64,000 bases of DNA, taken from contig JAZHRO010000013.1 in assembly GCA_037157565.1 (NCBI GenBank), positions 39,374,501-39,438,500 of the forward strand, given 5' to 3'. Position numbers and translations under genes: made by a program. Source of the DNA: Thalassia testudinum. Lineage: Eukaryota > Streptophyta > Magnoliopsida > Alismatales > Hydrocharitaceae. Within the stretch, counting starts at the first letter, position 1, and the number at the start of each line of letters is the position of its first letter. Positions 1-11,011 of the stretch are shown here, in pieces. Under the pieces are notes generated by a model that made no database searches, had not been told where the DNA came from, and was given only the letters and a program-made list of their open reading frames with translations.

Positions 1-823
1 GCATTTACTGAGCTGGGTTCTGGACAACCGGTCGATGAGCTGTTACCACCGACAACTTGCCACCCATACTCATGCGGCGAATTGTGGCGTATTTCTTTTT
101 GTTCTTTTCTCCTTTTCTTTTTGATTTTTTTTTTTTTAAGTAGGTGGCTTCCCTAGTCTAAGATTTACCTAAGGGCAGGTAAAGGAGAAAGGTCCAGTGA
201 CTGGGCTCTGGACAACCTACCTATGGGTTGTTACCCACGATAACTTGCCAGCCGCATCACCCTAGAAGGTTTATTAGCTACCCAAATTCTGTTAGAATCG
301 TCGAGCAACGAGTCAGTGCAAAGAAAGTGTGTCGATGCTTAAAACTCAGAAATTCCCTCAAATCAGAGGGTGGGTTGATAAGTTGTGTACTTATGACTCA
401 AACTTATTTATTCCAATTATAATAGAATTAAGATGGCGAGGACTCAAAGACAAATCTACATTTTAGTGGATACACAGGCTAATTAAGTCGAAAGACCTGA
501 AGGGTCTTTGTGTTCAGATCCTAATGTAAAATTTCTTAGAATCGAAAAGTCCTAATGTCCAACTAATCCTTCCTAAATTTTATTTTTATATAACTAAGAA
601 GAGAAAAACAATTTGTATAGATTTCACAAAGCTGACCAAATAATTCAAAAATTAATCCACCCCCCATGCCTAGCTGATGCAATGTCCTCATTGAAAAAGA
701 GACATGAAAGAAAGGGTATAATATGAAAGATGTCACTTGGATATGAAGCTCGTATCAGCCTTGTGTTATATGTACAACTGCTGAGTTTAATGCCGTCAGC
801 TAGGCAAAGTCCAGCCAAAGAAG
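1..823 (-). other. 3' non-coding region of element 1
   Basis: Non-coding DNA downstream of the integrase stop. It is the reverse complement of most of the 3' region of element 2 (about 15250-16080), which shows that both belong to one family. It contains a conserved block at 657-693 (on the minus strand CAATGAGGACATTGCA, a short spacer, then GCATGGGGGGTGG) and a GCCTAGCTGACGGC segment at about 805-825 that recurs after pol in elements 2 and 3. A T-run lies near 126-138. No gene is seen here. Confidence 0.75.
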
Positions 824-2010
824 TCACAGAATGGCTAGAGCAACAGAGTCTGAGACGAGTTCTGGAAGATTACGGTCAACAACAGGCTTCAAACGTTGAT
901 CGTTGACTTTAAAGGTGTTACCCGTCTTTCGGTCAGAAATTTGAACGGCACCATTTGAAAAAATAAGATCAATTATGAATGGGCCATTCCATTTAGATCT
1001 AAGTTTGCCAGGAAAGAGCTTAAGTTTAGAATCGAATAACCAGACCTTTTGGTTTGGCTCAAAGCTCTTGCGGGAAATCAATTGATCATGTGGAGCTTTG
1101 GTCCGAGCCTTGCAGATCTTGGCATTCTCATAAGCATCATTTCTAAGCTCCTCCAACTCAGATAGTTGGAGTTTCCTGGTCTTCCCAGCTAGATTCAGAT
1201 CTAAATTGCATTGTTTGATTGCCCAGAATGCCCTGTGTTCAATCTCTACGGGTAGATGGCACGCCTTTTCATACACCAAACGGAATGGAGACATGCCGAT
1301 CTGCGTTTTATACGTCGTACGGTCGGCCCAAAGAGTATCCTCAAGTTTTTGAGTCCAATCCTTGCGATTAGGCCTAACCGTTTTTTGCAGAATGTTCTTG
1401 AACTCTCGATTGGAGATCTCAGCTTGTCCATTCATCTGGGGATGGTAAGGTGTGGAAATTCGATGATTAACCCCGTATTTGGCCAATAAATTCTGGAATT
1501 ATGCATTAGTAAAATGATTGCCACCATCACTGATGATAGCCCTTAGAATCCCGAACCTACTGAAGATATTGTTCTTGACAAAATTGTGACCACCTCAATC
1601 CATTTAGACACATAATCAACAGCAACAGGAATGTACTGATGTCCAAATGAAGGGATAAAGGGTCCCATGAAATCGATGCCCCAAACATCGAAAATTTCTA
1701 CAGGAAGAATAGGGTTTAGGGGCATCATGTCTCTCTTAGTTATATTCCCGAGTGACTGACATCTAGAACATGACCTTGAGAAGTCCTGGGCATCCTTGAA
1801 TAAAGACGGCCAATAGAAGCCAGATTGCAAGAATTTTGCAGCCGTCTTTCTCCCGGAGAAATGTCCACCACACCCAGATGCATGGCAGAACTCGAGTATA
1901 CTATTGAATTCATTCTCCGGTATGCATCGGCGAATAATCTGATCAGAGCCGATGCGATACAGTTCAGGGTCCTCCCAAAAGTAGTATTTGGCCTCAGATT
2001 TGAGTCTATC
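824..2010 (-). pseudogene. Integrase region of element 1 pol (broken)
   Basis: The integrase would insert the cDNA copy into chromosomal DNA. The zinc-binding HHCC region is visible ([11 protein letters not shown] then CSRCQ, about 1745-1880), followed by WGIDFMGPF with the first catalytic Asp (about 1670), ISDGGNHF with the second Asp (about 1520) and TPYHPQMNGQAEISNRE with the catalytic Glu (about 1400). The C-terminal part reads RLVYEKACHLPVEIEHRAFW and runs on to ALAIL at 824. The frame shifts near 1545-1580 and a TAA falls in frame near 1500, between the second Asp and the Glu. The core residues remain, but no single frame spans the domain. No chromodomain follows, as expected for Athila/Tat. 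Confidence 0.88.
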
Positions 2011-2139
2011 CCGTTGTTGCTTGGTCCAATCCTGGGGGATTTGACCAACGGCCAAATAGTTAACAATATCAGCAAACCATGGGGTGTGGACACCTAAAAC
2101 TGTAAGAATGGTTTTGTCCGGAAAAGTGGCAGCAATTGG

Positions 2140-2525
2140 AATGTCCGGACAAGAAGAATCACCTAGGAGTCTCGACAAATGATCTGCCACCACATTTTGT
2201 ACCCCAGTTTTATCCTTGATTTCAAGATCAAATTCTTGAAGAAGAAGAATCCAACGAATAAGCCGGGGTTTAGCATCCTTTTTAGCTAAGAGATGTCTCA
2301 AGGCCGAGTGGTCGGTATAAACAATAACATGAGACCCTAAGAGATAAGCCCTGAATTTTTCCAAAGCAAATACTACAGCTAGTAATTCCTTTTCAGTAAC
2401 AGTGTAATTCCTTTAGGCTTCTTCTAGAGTTTTACTAGCGTAGTAAATGACAGAGGGCTTTCGGTTAATTTTCTGACCCAGGATAGCCCCGACTGCATAA
2501 TCAGAAGAGTCGGTCATGATCTCAA
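2140..2525 (-). pseudogene. RNase H region of element 1 pol (broken)
   Basis: RNase H would remove genomic RNA during reverse transcription. Minus-strand translation shows SSDYAVGAILGQK near 2490, [17 protein letters not shown] near 2370, [12 protein letters not shown] near 2310 and VVADHLSRL near 2180. These are the conserved blocks of the gypsy RNase H domain. A stop falls just before the TVTEKELL block (near 2415), and the preceding RT frame ends at 2514 in a different phase, so at least one frameshift and one stop separate it from RT. It is contiguous with the integrase frame that continues to 1543. Confidence 0.85.
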
Positions 2526-3700
2526 AAGGGGCTGTCCAAAATGGTGGTTGCAAATTGGAGCATAGGTGACTGCCGTTTTCAGGAAATCAAATGCCTTTCG
2601 GCATGATTCGTCAAAAACAAACGGCGTTTCTTTGGCAAGAAGATTGCTCAAAGGACGAGCAACCTTCGAGAAATCCTTTATGAATCTTCGATAAAATCCC
2701 ACATGGCCAAGAAATGATCTGATCTGTTTAACAGATGTGGGAGGAGGAAGTTTAGCATTAGCATCAACCTTAGCTTTGTCTACTTCAATTCCCCGTTCAG
2801 AGATTACATGACCCAAAACGATGCCCTCTTGGGTCATGAAATGGCTCTTTTCCTAGCTAAGGACCTGTCGTGTCTTGATACATCGCTTAAGAATCATTTC
2901 CAAATTAGCCAAACAAGAGTCAAATGATTCTCCGAAAATAGAGAAATCATCCATGAAGACTTCCATAAACTCTCCCACCATGTCGGAAAATATGGCCAGC
3001 ATACACCTTTGAAAAGTCGCAGGTGCATTGCATAGCCAGAAAGGCATCCTACGAAAAGCAAAGGTTCCTTAGGGACAGGTGAAAGTAGTTTTTTCCTGAT
3101 CCTCGGGATGGATAGGAACTTGGTTGTATCCCGAGTAGCCATCAAGAAAACAGAAGTACTTCTGCCCGGTTAATTTTTCCAAGATTTGATCAATAAAGGG
3201 CATGGGAAAATGATCCTTTTTAGTGGTCGTGTTCAGCTTCCTGTAATCAATACAAACTCTCCAAGAGGAAGCTTAACGAGTTGTAACAGATTCTCCTCTC
3301 TCATTCGTCACAACAGTAATCCCGGCATTCTTTGGAACAATCTGAACGGGACTTACCCAGGGACTGTTAGAGATTGGATAAATAATTCCTGCATCGAGCC
3401 ACTTGATGATTTCCTTTTTGACCACTTCTCGCATATTTGGATTCAATCTCCTCTGCATCTGGTGAGAAGGGCGGGATCCATCTTTCAAAAATATTCTATG
3501 ATTACAGTAAGATGGCTCGATCCCCCTGGGGTCATGAATGGTCCAACCAATTGCCTCCTTATGTTCCTTTAGGACCTTAATCAATTTAATCTCTTGCTCC
3601 TTTGTCAATTTAGCACTAATAATCACAGGGAGCGTATTCTGAGGTCCTAGAAATTGATATTTTAAATTCTCGGGCAAAGGTTTCAATTCAAGCTGGGGTG
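2526..3700 (-). pseudogene. Reverse transcriptase region of element 1 pol (broken)
   Basis: Reverse transcriptase would copy element RNA into cDNA. Blocks in order are LKYQFLGPQ and NCIGW-like sequence near 3600, WVSPVQIVPK near 3340, the motif region ending LDGYSGYNQ near 3170, MPFWLCNAPATFQRCM near 3030, the catalytic FMDD box at 2945-2956, and QIRSFLGHVGFYRRF near 2720. FMDD in place of YVDD is usual in the Athila/Tat branch. The frame is broken at 3273, near 3075, near 2850 and near 2520, and MPFGL has become MPFWL. Both Asp residues of FMDD remain. Confidence 0.88.
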
Positions 3701-4019
3701 GGGTGATGATTGATGGTAGGGTAAATGCTGAAGATTCAACAAGAGGAAGAGGTTGTAAGTGGACAAAATCAGTAACCTCTTCCGAAGATGTCAGGTCAGA
3801 GGGTTGCGGGTCAAATTCATCAACCAAAGAGGAACTTTCAATTGAAGAAACTGTCAAACAAGTTTCAATATTATCATTATCCTCACCAAGTTCCTCAATA
3901 AATCCACAATCCTCAAATTTGTTGATCGCCTTAAAAATATCCAATTTCATTCGTTGGTCCCCAAAGGCGGTTTCCATGCTACCGCTTTCACAATTAATGT
4001 TGGCCTTTGCGGTAGCCAG

Positions 4020-4335
4020 GAACGGACGCCCCAGAATGATGGGTGTGTTCCTCAGATTATCTGGTACATCCATGTCAAGGACAAGGAAATCTACAGGAAA
4101 ATAGAAATCCTTGACCTTAACTATAACATCTTCAATAACGCCTCGCGGGTTTGTGACTGAACGGTCTGCTATCTGTAGCGTTACTGAAGTTGGCCGAAGT
4201 TTACCTAACCCAAACTTCTCGTAAAGAGAAGTCGGAATTAGGTTGATGGATGCACCGAGATCCAAAAGTGGTCTATCAAATGTGTAATCGCCGATAACGC
4301 AAGAAATCAAAGGAGCACCAGGATCTCTCTTTTTC
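4020..4335 (-). pseudogene. Retroviral-type aspartic protease region of element 1
   Basis: The protease would cleave the Gag-Pol polyprotein. Around 4230-4330 the translation reads DPGAPLISCVIGDYTF, then LLDLGASINLIPTSLY with the active-site triad as Asp-Leu-Gly, then KLRPTSVTLQIADRS. A DLGAS active site followed by IPTSLY and the LQIADRS stretch is the Athila/Tat form. The domain sits in the longest open stretch of the element (3273-5060), between a gag tail rich in charged residues and the RT N-terminus, with no stop inside the protease itself. Confidence 0.85.
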
Positions 4336-6460
4336 TGAGGGAGGTAGTGCTGAATAACAGAACTAGCCTGCTTGGAGAGTACCACCTTCCTCGGAACAGA
4401 TTCTCTCGACTTACGCTTTTGTGTACATAATTCCTTTAAAAATCTTGCGTAAGCCTTTATGTGCTTGATAGCATCAAGGAGCAGGATATTGATCTCAACA
4501 TTCTTAAATAAATTCAGAAGCTCCTCATTGCTATCAACAGACTTCTTCTTCTTTGCTTTGGTTAAGGCTTCAGGAAAAGGAACATGAGTCAGCTCTTTGG
4601 AATCAGGTTCCTGAGCCTTGATTTCACCTCTAGAATTCTCCTCTCTCTCCTCAGATTCTTCAGGATTCAAAAGATCAGAATAGTGTGGTTGTGGATCCTG
4701 AGTCTTCTTACCACTCAAAGTTACAGAATTTGCAGAAGCGTAAGAATTTGGGTCTTGGGGAGGATTAGGAAAGATTGGAGGGGCTTGATTGACCATGAAT
4801 TGTTGATTTGCAGAAGAAGAAGACAAGGAACCCTGCTCAACCACCTGAGCATGTGCGTGTGGGTCCCTCTGATTTCTGTGCCCTTGGGCTTGATTGCCCG
4901 AATTCATAATGTTTCGCGGGTTGGGTACGGGTTGGGATGGTAGAGATCCGGGTTGGCGAGAGTTAGCAATGAGCCCAGATTGCAAGTTGTCCAGCGAGTT
5001 TTTCATTTGCTGCATGAGCTGGAGCGTAGATCCTTGCATCTCTACCATTTGATGGTTCAAATCAGCCTGCCCTGCGGGTTGACGGGCATTCTAAGCTGGC
5101 TGATTGACTTGATTCGGAGGCATCTGAGTATATACTTGACCCTGACCCATTGGTCATTGCGGAGCATAGTTGCCGGGTCGGAATTGTGTCTGTTGCCCCG
5201 GATTTTTCCAAGAGAAGTTAGGGTGGTTTCTCCAACCTGGATTATAGGCATTCGAGTAGGGGTTGGATCTAACATTCTCTTGTATAGCACAGACATCCTC
5301 ATAGGGTGAGGATGGAGAGAAAGAAAAGGAAGGATCAGAAAAACTGGGATCGAAGGCCCCAGTTGGGAACCCATGGGGTTCTGAAAAATGCTGACTCAAA
5401 GGTTGAGTCGCATCGAGTTGATTCACAAACTCCCGTCCAGAAGGAGCTCGTGAGGAATTGAATCCCGAATTTTGGGATTGAGTGGATTGAGAGTTGTTCA
5501 TAGAATTGCCAGCCATCCACTCTTCCATTCTTTTAGCAACCAAGTCCACCTTATCAAGTTTGTTACAAATCAATTCCATATCAAATGAATGAGAGTCATG
5601 GACTTCATTGACATTTGATCTGGGTTGCTGGGATCGGTTAAAAGTATCCATGAAGGCGTGATTAATTGAATTCTCACTCATTTCCTCAAATAAATCATGT
5701 GCACTATCTGCATCTTTATTGAGGAAATTGCCTCCTCAAGAAGCATCCACATGGTTTCTGAGTTGTTCATTCAACCCATGATAGATGATCTGCACGAGTT
5801 GCCATTTCGACACTTCGTGGTGTGGACACCTCCGCAATAAGTCCTGAAATTGCTCCCAGGCCACATGAAACTGCTCCCCCGGCCGCTGGGTAAAGGTAGT
5901 GATTGCCTGTCTCAAAGCATTGGTACGACTGACTGGGAAGAATTTCTTCAGGAAGGCCGATTTCAACTCATTCCAAGTTGTAATTGGTCTTCCTATTGTC
6001 CTCTACCAATTCACGACCTTATCCCTAAGAGAGTGGGGGAAGAGCCACATGATCATTTGCTCCTTGTTTACGTTTCGATCCTTGGTGGTTTGGACCAAAG
6101 TAGTCAAATCTTCCAAGTGCTGAAACGGATCTTCGGAGCCAAGCCCATGATAATATTTAATCAGGCTTAACACCTGGGGCTTGATTTCTACGTCACCGGC
6201 TGGAATCTGGAGCCGAGACGTTCCCCATAATTTGAAGGATCATAAAAATCCTTTAAGGGCTGAGCGCCCTGCATTCTCTGGAGCCATTCCTGCATTCTCT
6301 GCATTTGTTCCAGCTTCCTTTGAAATTCTTCCTGTGGATTTCCAAGCATAGGAGGCTGTTGTTCGGCCATGGGATCAAATTGACCAAAATCTAACTTGCT
6401 CCTCCTAGAATGTTCTAACGGTCCTTCCAATCGGGGATTCAATGACCGTCTTCCCAGCAT
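4336..6460 (-). pseudogene. gag region of element 1 (several frameshifts)
   Basis: Gag would form the cytoplasmic particle that packages element RNA. I place the start at the ATG at 6460 because MLGRRSLNPRLEGPLE resembles the gag start of element 3 (MEGRRSQNPELVVPL) and both follow a leader. Capsid-like sequence is seen at 5736-5966 (FFPVSRTNALRQAITTF, then a Gln- and Arg-rich helix ending LLRRCPHHEVSKW). A Ser/Pro/Asn-rich linker follows at 5154-5681, and the KKKKS...RFLKELCTQKRK tail comes before the protease. Open stretches alternate between frames (6188-6460, 5736-5966, 5154-5681, 4336-5060), so at least three frameshifts or stops have accumulated. No CCHC zinc knuckle was found. Confidence 0.8.
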
Positions 6461-7660
6461 AAACTCAGAGAAGGTCGGAAGGACTGAGGATAGGGATCCT
6501 GCAGCACAACAAAACAAGGCTGTCCTTAAGTGGGGTAGCCTAAGGATCTACTGACTCCCAAAACCCGCCTTAAGACTGTAAATGATTTACTCTACTTACG
6601 TCTGTTTAATCCAACCAGTTAGAAGGAGGGACTGGGGAGAAGGTTCTTCCTTTGGCTTTCGCCTCCGGTTCCTAGTGTACCCCCCAGCCGCGGTCGTTTG
6701 ACGCTACTCCCCTAGCTAGACATCAGATTAATCAGTACAAGTAGGTTAATAAAAAATAATCTCAGACTAGGCCCTGAAGAGCGAATCAAACCTTAAGGCC
6801 AACGTCTACTTAATTTTATTAAGGCCTGGGATTGTGGTGCTTATGGAATGTGATGGGCCCTTACAATGGTTTGTGCCCTTAATAATTGATTGAGATTTGT
6901 GTAAGTGCGTGCACAACCAGGGTTTTCAAGCAAGATTATTGATAATGCGTGAATTTTAATGTTCGACTCTTGCTTAATTAGCTTTTAGGGTTTCAAATTA
7001 GGTTGAATTGCAATCAAATTTCTAGGGTTTAGGGTTTAGTTTAAATAAGAAAGAAGGTGGAGTGCCTGGAATATACCTAGATTGAAAACCCTAAGGAGGA
7101 GCTACTTGATGAGTTGGTTTTAAATAAAGTGGTGTGGCCCAAACAACTCAGACAATTGGCCACAAATGCACCACTAAGTTAGGCACTCAAAAATAGTTAA
7201 CCTAGAATAATTTCTACTCTATTATGTGTTGCTTTGTGTGTACCGGTTCCACAGATCAGAACCCAGTTGAGTAGAAAATAAATCAAGTTGATCAAGTGCC
7301 TTGAATGTGGGTATGTGTTGTGTGTTTGTTGGAAATTACCCCACAAAATTATCCTTTTGTCTTTTTTTTTTTTATGAATGAGGGTGGAATGAATGTGAGT
7401 GGAAATCCAAACAACCAAACTATTCTTAGGATTTATGCAAACACTTAGGTCAATTGGAATTTGGATTTAATGTTGCGAATGAAATCTATGGAGGGGGAAA
7501 AAATGGGGAAGCACTTACAGTTGTCTTCAACTGCACTTTACTCCAGTCTACCACTTGATTCCTTGATGGAGGTCTCTGCAAAACAATAGACACAAGAGAA
7601 AGATAGTTAGAAAACAAATAAAGTGCAAGATATGCGAAGGAAAGATCGGAAATCGTTGCC
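6461..7660 (-). other. Untranslated leader of element 1 with candidate splice acceptor
   Basis: About 1.2 kb between the primer site and the gag ATG. Much of it aligns by eye with the leader of element 2 (12400-13598), including a GC-rich block at about 6590-6780 and a pyrimidine stretch leading to a CAG (boundary 6498/6499) just upstream of gag. It also contains a T-run (about 7358-7374). Conservation in an element lacking gag-pol suggests cis-acting function, such as packaging or splicing; this is inferred. Confidence 0.6.
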
Positions 7661-7678
7661 TCCCCGGCAACGGCGCCA
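7661..7678 (-). promoter_or_regulatory. Primer-binding site for tRNA-Asp (distal copy)
   Basis: The minus strand reads TGGCGCCGTTGCCGGGGA, the complement of the 3' end of plant tRNA-Asp and the usual Athila primer site. It is not adjacent to the LTR: a second, decayed copy lies between it and the LTR at 7701-7718. Confidence 0.9.
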
Positions 7679-7700
7679 AAATGTTTGGCGCACGAATTGC

Positions 7701-7718
7701 TCCCCGACAAAGGCACCA
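7701..7718 (-). promoter_or_regulatory. Second, LTR-adjacent tRNA-Asp primer site with mismatches
   Basis: The minus strand reads TGGTGCCTTTGTCGGGGA, three mismatches from the 18-base site at 7661-7678. It has the normal 3-base spacing to the LTR end at 7722. The unit 7661-7700 repeats 7701-7740 and includes an LTR-end-like CGTGCG...AACATTT stretch, so this is a tandem duplication of about 40 bp. Confidence 0.8.
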
Positions 7719-7721
7719 AAA

Positions 7722-9424
7722 TGTTGAACGTATGAATTGATTCGCTAACGTTAACGTGTTCGATTTTGGAGAACCTGTCGTTGTAGTTTGAAAGCGAAGA
7801 ATTCGTGTTCAACAAATAAAATTTATACCGAAATGAAAATTCCTGGTCGAACATAGGGAGGCGGACGTTTGATTTAAAAACTACGTGTTTCTTTTTATTT
7901 GTCACGAAGTAATTCAATTTAAAACTATCTAGTTAGTTACAATAAATAGAAGAGAGAGAGAGGGTAAGAGAGAGAGAGAGAACATTACACAGAGAAATCA
8001 AAATGAGATGTAGAATAAACAGATAATTTATCATTAGGGGGATTTGTTCATTACAACTAGAAAGCATAAAGCAATTGCACTAGAAAGTGATAAATTTACT
8101 CTGGAAAGCTTTAAAAGAATGGAGGGAGAAATGTCCTCCTCGACGGTTGCTTGGAGGACGAGCAGAACTACACTAGAAAGCAGTAAATCTATACTAGAAA
8201 GCAGTAAAAGGAATAGGGAGAGAAATCCTTCTCGACGGTCGCTTGGAGGACGAGTCGGATGGGACGACGCCTGGACGAAGGAGAACGAAGCAGGACGAAG
8301 GAGGACGAAGCAGAAGAACGGGAACGGAGCAGCTCGCTGTCGTCGTCGCTGGATCCACTTCCGAAGGGGGATGAAAATTTGGACTTTATCTCGCGAGAAG
8401 CATCCTGGGTGTGGGACAAGCTTCTCTTGAGCTTTGGAGGGGTAGAGAAGAGAAGGGATGAGAATTTCGTATGGAGGGGGTCTCCTTTTATAGTTGCAAG
8501 GAGTGGGGGCAAAATGGACATTACAACTTTAAAATAATAAATGAGGGGTCTTTAGTTACGGATAAATCCGTCACTAAAACCTCCTTCGTGGGCGGCTCGC
8601 GCGTGCCTGCTCGCTTGCTCGCACGTGCAACGCCTGCGCACGTCCGCTGAGCCTCAGCCATCCGATCGCGAGATCGGACGGCTTAACTCACGCCTTCACC
8701 CGCTGCGCTGCGCGCCTTCCAGCGCGTACGATGCTGCGTGACTCCGCCGTTCGATCAAGATCCAACGCCCGCCCGCGCTCAATCGCCTGCGCCTTCCAGC
8801 CCTCTGCTGCGGGTCGAACCCTTGCCCGCCGCTCTCATAAGCGCGCTCGACCGCTGCGCTACGGGGCGAGGATGGTCGAGCGGACGCTTTTAGGCGCGGC
8901 TGACCACAGCCGTTGGATCAAGATCCAACGGCGGAGAGCGAGAGAGTGCGGGGCTTCACGTGGCACCATCTTGGCCGTCCATCTTCTGGGAGTTGTAGAT
9001 GGTGCCACGGATGTCGGATTGACTCGATTTTTGTGTCATTGGGCTGCGATCGTTGATCCGAGTTCATCCGTGCGGTCGGATTTGTCACCTGAAGTGCGGA
9101 TTTACACCATCCTGGCCCTTGATCTTCTAGGATTCCCCGATCACTATCTGATGCTACGGATGACTGATTAGGGCGATCTTGGAGTCGTTGAACTCCAATC
9201 GTCGCCCTGATCACATCCATACGGTTGGATCTTTGATCCAATGCCTTGATAAAATGTTTGGCCTGTGCAAGCACATAAAAGGAGACAATTAACCTCCATT
9301 TTATTCAAACTACTCTAAATGCAAGATGATGCATGTTATGCAATATTTATATCATGAAATGCAATCCTATGCTTAAGAACATGCATAAATAGACATCTTA
9401 AGTAGTGTAAATGTGTTTACATCA
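7722..9424 (-). repeat. 5' LTR of element 1
   Basis: 1703 bp, beginning TGATGTAAACAC (at 9424 on the minus strand) and ending TTCAACA (at 7722). It matches the LTRs of element 2 and the solo LTR 54757-56502 along its length. Inside, on the minus strand, are a palindrome (8551-8578), a second hairpin (8909-8932, GCCGTTGGAT arms) and a TATA box (8484-8492). A (GA)n tract lies at about 7950-7980. Confidence 0.9.
8484..8492 (-). promoter_or_regulatory. TATA box in the LTR of element 1
   Basis: The minus strand reads TATAAAAGG followed by AGACCCCCTCC. The same box and context are found in the element 2 LTR (11650) and the solo LTR (55760), which supports it as the LTR core promoter. Confidence 0.7.
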
Positions 9425-10691
9425 CATACCCTAGGTTCTAATCATTCATTCTACACATGCATTTAGGTTTATATTTAAATTAGGGGAAGCCACTCTACCA
9501 GTAAACCCAGGAGTAGTAGGGGCTTCAACGGCAAGCTCACGTGCCTCAGCAAGCCCCGAACCCGCAACGGAACGAGGTCCTATCATAAGGATCAATCATA
9601 TGAGAATACTTAGAATAGTATAGAAAGTCTTCTAACAAGTAGAGGAAATCATACGGAAAATTTCGGTATCTTATTTGCGGAAAATGGACCTCAAACAGAC
9701 CTTAAATGGGTCAAAAATAGTGTTTTTGACTCAGATCAGACATTTGGAACAACTTCTAGACGTCTTAAAAGTGTCCAGTGTCATACCTCAAGCCCTGCAC
9801 CAATCCACAGACATCCAGGAACTCCTCTGGACCGTCTGGACCCAGTTCAAGATGTCCGACCACCTCTTCAGATGTCTGGAAGCGCTTCCCGTCATCTGGT
9901 ATGCCGCCTAGATGTCTGAAATGCGTGGGAGGGCGTGTCCCGTGCCTTCCTAAAGTGTATCCTGCACGAAATCCACCAAATCTCCTTAAAAAGGCATGGA
10001 ACAGCATCTCGGCGGAGCGGCCTGCATGGCCATATTTGCAAGGTAGACGTGCCTTCGCGAGACTTCGTCCTCAGACGTCTGGAACCTCCTCCAGACGTCG
10101 GCTACGTCGTCTAGACGTCGCTCCAGACGTCTGATTCTGGGAAAAACCCAGAACCCGAACCTACTTCCGCCCTCTCACGCTGCGCGTGGTCGTGCCGCGC
10201 CCTCTTGCCTGCAGCTTTGGCTGCGGCAGTGCCGGGGAGGACATCCCTGATGCACTCCTCCACCTTGCGCATGAGTTGCTCCGGCCGTGCACTCACCGGC
10301 GAGCTCCCTAGCGAGCTCGCAAGCTCAACTCATCCTCTCCTTCTCTTGTTGCTCCTCCTCTCCTTCTTACGCCCCTCTCGCGCTCTAGTTGGAGGGAAGG
10401 AGGAAGGTGGCTGGGAAGTATGGGAAACGAAGGTGGAGGAGGGGGTTTATATAAGGCTAGTTTTAGGGTTTTGCAGGGAACGGAAGAGAGAGAGGAGGAA
10501 AAATGAGGGGTACTGTCTGCGCGCAGCACGCACGTAGACACGAGTTCGTACCCATGATCTTTGATTTTCAGACGTCTAGGAATGAGTCCAGACGTCTTAC
10601 CAGACGTTTGACCCTCATTTTAGATGTCTTACCATATGTCTGACCTAAAGTCCAGACGTCTTAAAAGACTTAAACAACACGGGTCTTAACA
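9425..10691 (-). repeat. Chromovirus LTR fragment (5' half)
   Basis: Homologous to 46801-48070 in the complete element. It contains many AGACGTCT-type words, a TATATAA box (on the minus strand near 10446) and the stem-loop at 10515-10539. A Ser/Arg-rich CpG-dense stretch follows the TATA box, as in the other copies. The half from LTR position about 1260 onward is missing because element 1 starts here. Confidence 0.82.
10515..10539 (-). promoter_or_regulatory. LTR stem-loop, copy in fragment A
   Basis: The minus strand has arms GTCTACGTGC and GCGCGCAGAC around a 5-base loop. Nine of ten positions pair (one as T-G), with one A-C mismatch. It is homologous to the stems at 39334-39358 and 46922-46946 with different but mostly paired bases. 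Confidence 0.7.
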
Positions 10692-10777
10692 TCATAACAA
10701 ACTTGAAGGAAGTTTCATCCCCGAAACTTGATCTAGCTAGGGTGCAGAAAAAGAACAACATACTCATAACAAACTTA

Positions 10778-10996
10778 AAGAGGACCGAGGCCGGTCCGAA
10801 AAGACGTACCCTCAAAAAGCTTCGGGTACCACTCTCGCATTGCTGCCTTAGGCTCCCGGGTAGCCTCCTTGTACCTCTGGATCCTCCACAAGACCTTCAC
10901 CTGGGGTACTTGCTTCCGTCTTAATCTCCGGACGGCTCTATCTAGTATCTGCGCTGGTCGCTCGGGGAAGGTCAGGTTGTCACCCACCTCGACACT
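10778..10996 (-). pseudogene. Chromovirus integrase C-terminus with chromodomain-like end
   Basis: In chromoviruses this region targets integration through chromatin marks. The open frame reads DNLTFPERPAQILDRAV then KQVPQVKVLWRIQRY and ends REWYPKLFEGTSF. The pattern QILDR, then LRRKQVPQVKVLW, is the chromodomain-like tail of Tekay/Del elements. It is uninterrupted here, whereas the copy at 46520-46690 has several stops. Sequence upstream is lost at the junction with element 2 near 11003. It is an isolated terminal fragment and cannot be expressed as such. Confidence 0.75.
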
Positions 10997-11011
10997 CTAG
11001 TGGCTTCGAAT

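Larger units (their letters stand above)
1..9424 (-). mobile_element. Athila-type Ty3/gypsy retrotransposon, element 1 (3' LTR outside window)
   Basis: Read on the minus strand the order is LTR, tRNA-Asp primer site, leader, gag, protease, reverse transcriptase, RNase H, integrase and a long non-coding 3' region. This is the Ty3/gypsy order. The FMDD RT box, the DLGAS protease motif, the integrase C-terminus (RLVYEKACHLPVEIEH) and the tRNA-Asp primer site are characteristic of Athila. The outer LTR edge at 9424 abuts chromovirus LTR sequence, so this element inserted into an older element; the first flanking bases are CATAC, and the matching duplication would lie left of the window. All coding parts carry stops or frameshifts, so the copy is not autonomous today. 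The family name is recognised from motifs; a subfamily cannot be given. Confidence 0.9.
9425..11003 (-). mobile_element. Chromovirus fragment A: pol tail plus part of 3' LTR
   Basis: The minus strand carries the last about 70 codons of a chromovirus pol, a short 3' non-coding stretch with TTTCGGGGATGAAACTTCC, and the first about 1.26 kb of an LTR starting TGTTAAGACC at 10691. The same order is present at 46500-48070 in the complete copy. At 9424/9425 the LTR is interrupted by element 1; at about 11003 it meets the truncated LTR of element 2. Together with fragment B (17564-19722), same strand and collinear, it probably derives from one chromovirus split by element 2. Confidence 0.85.
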
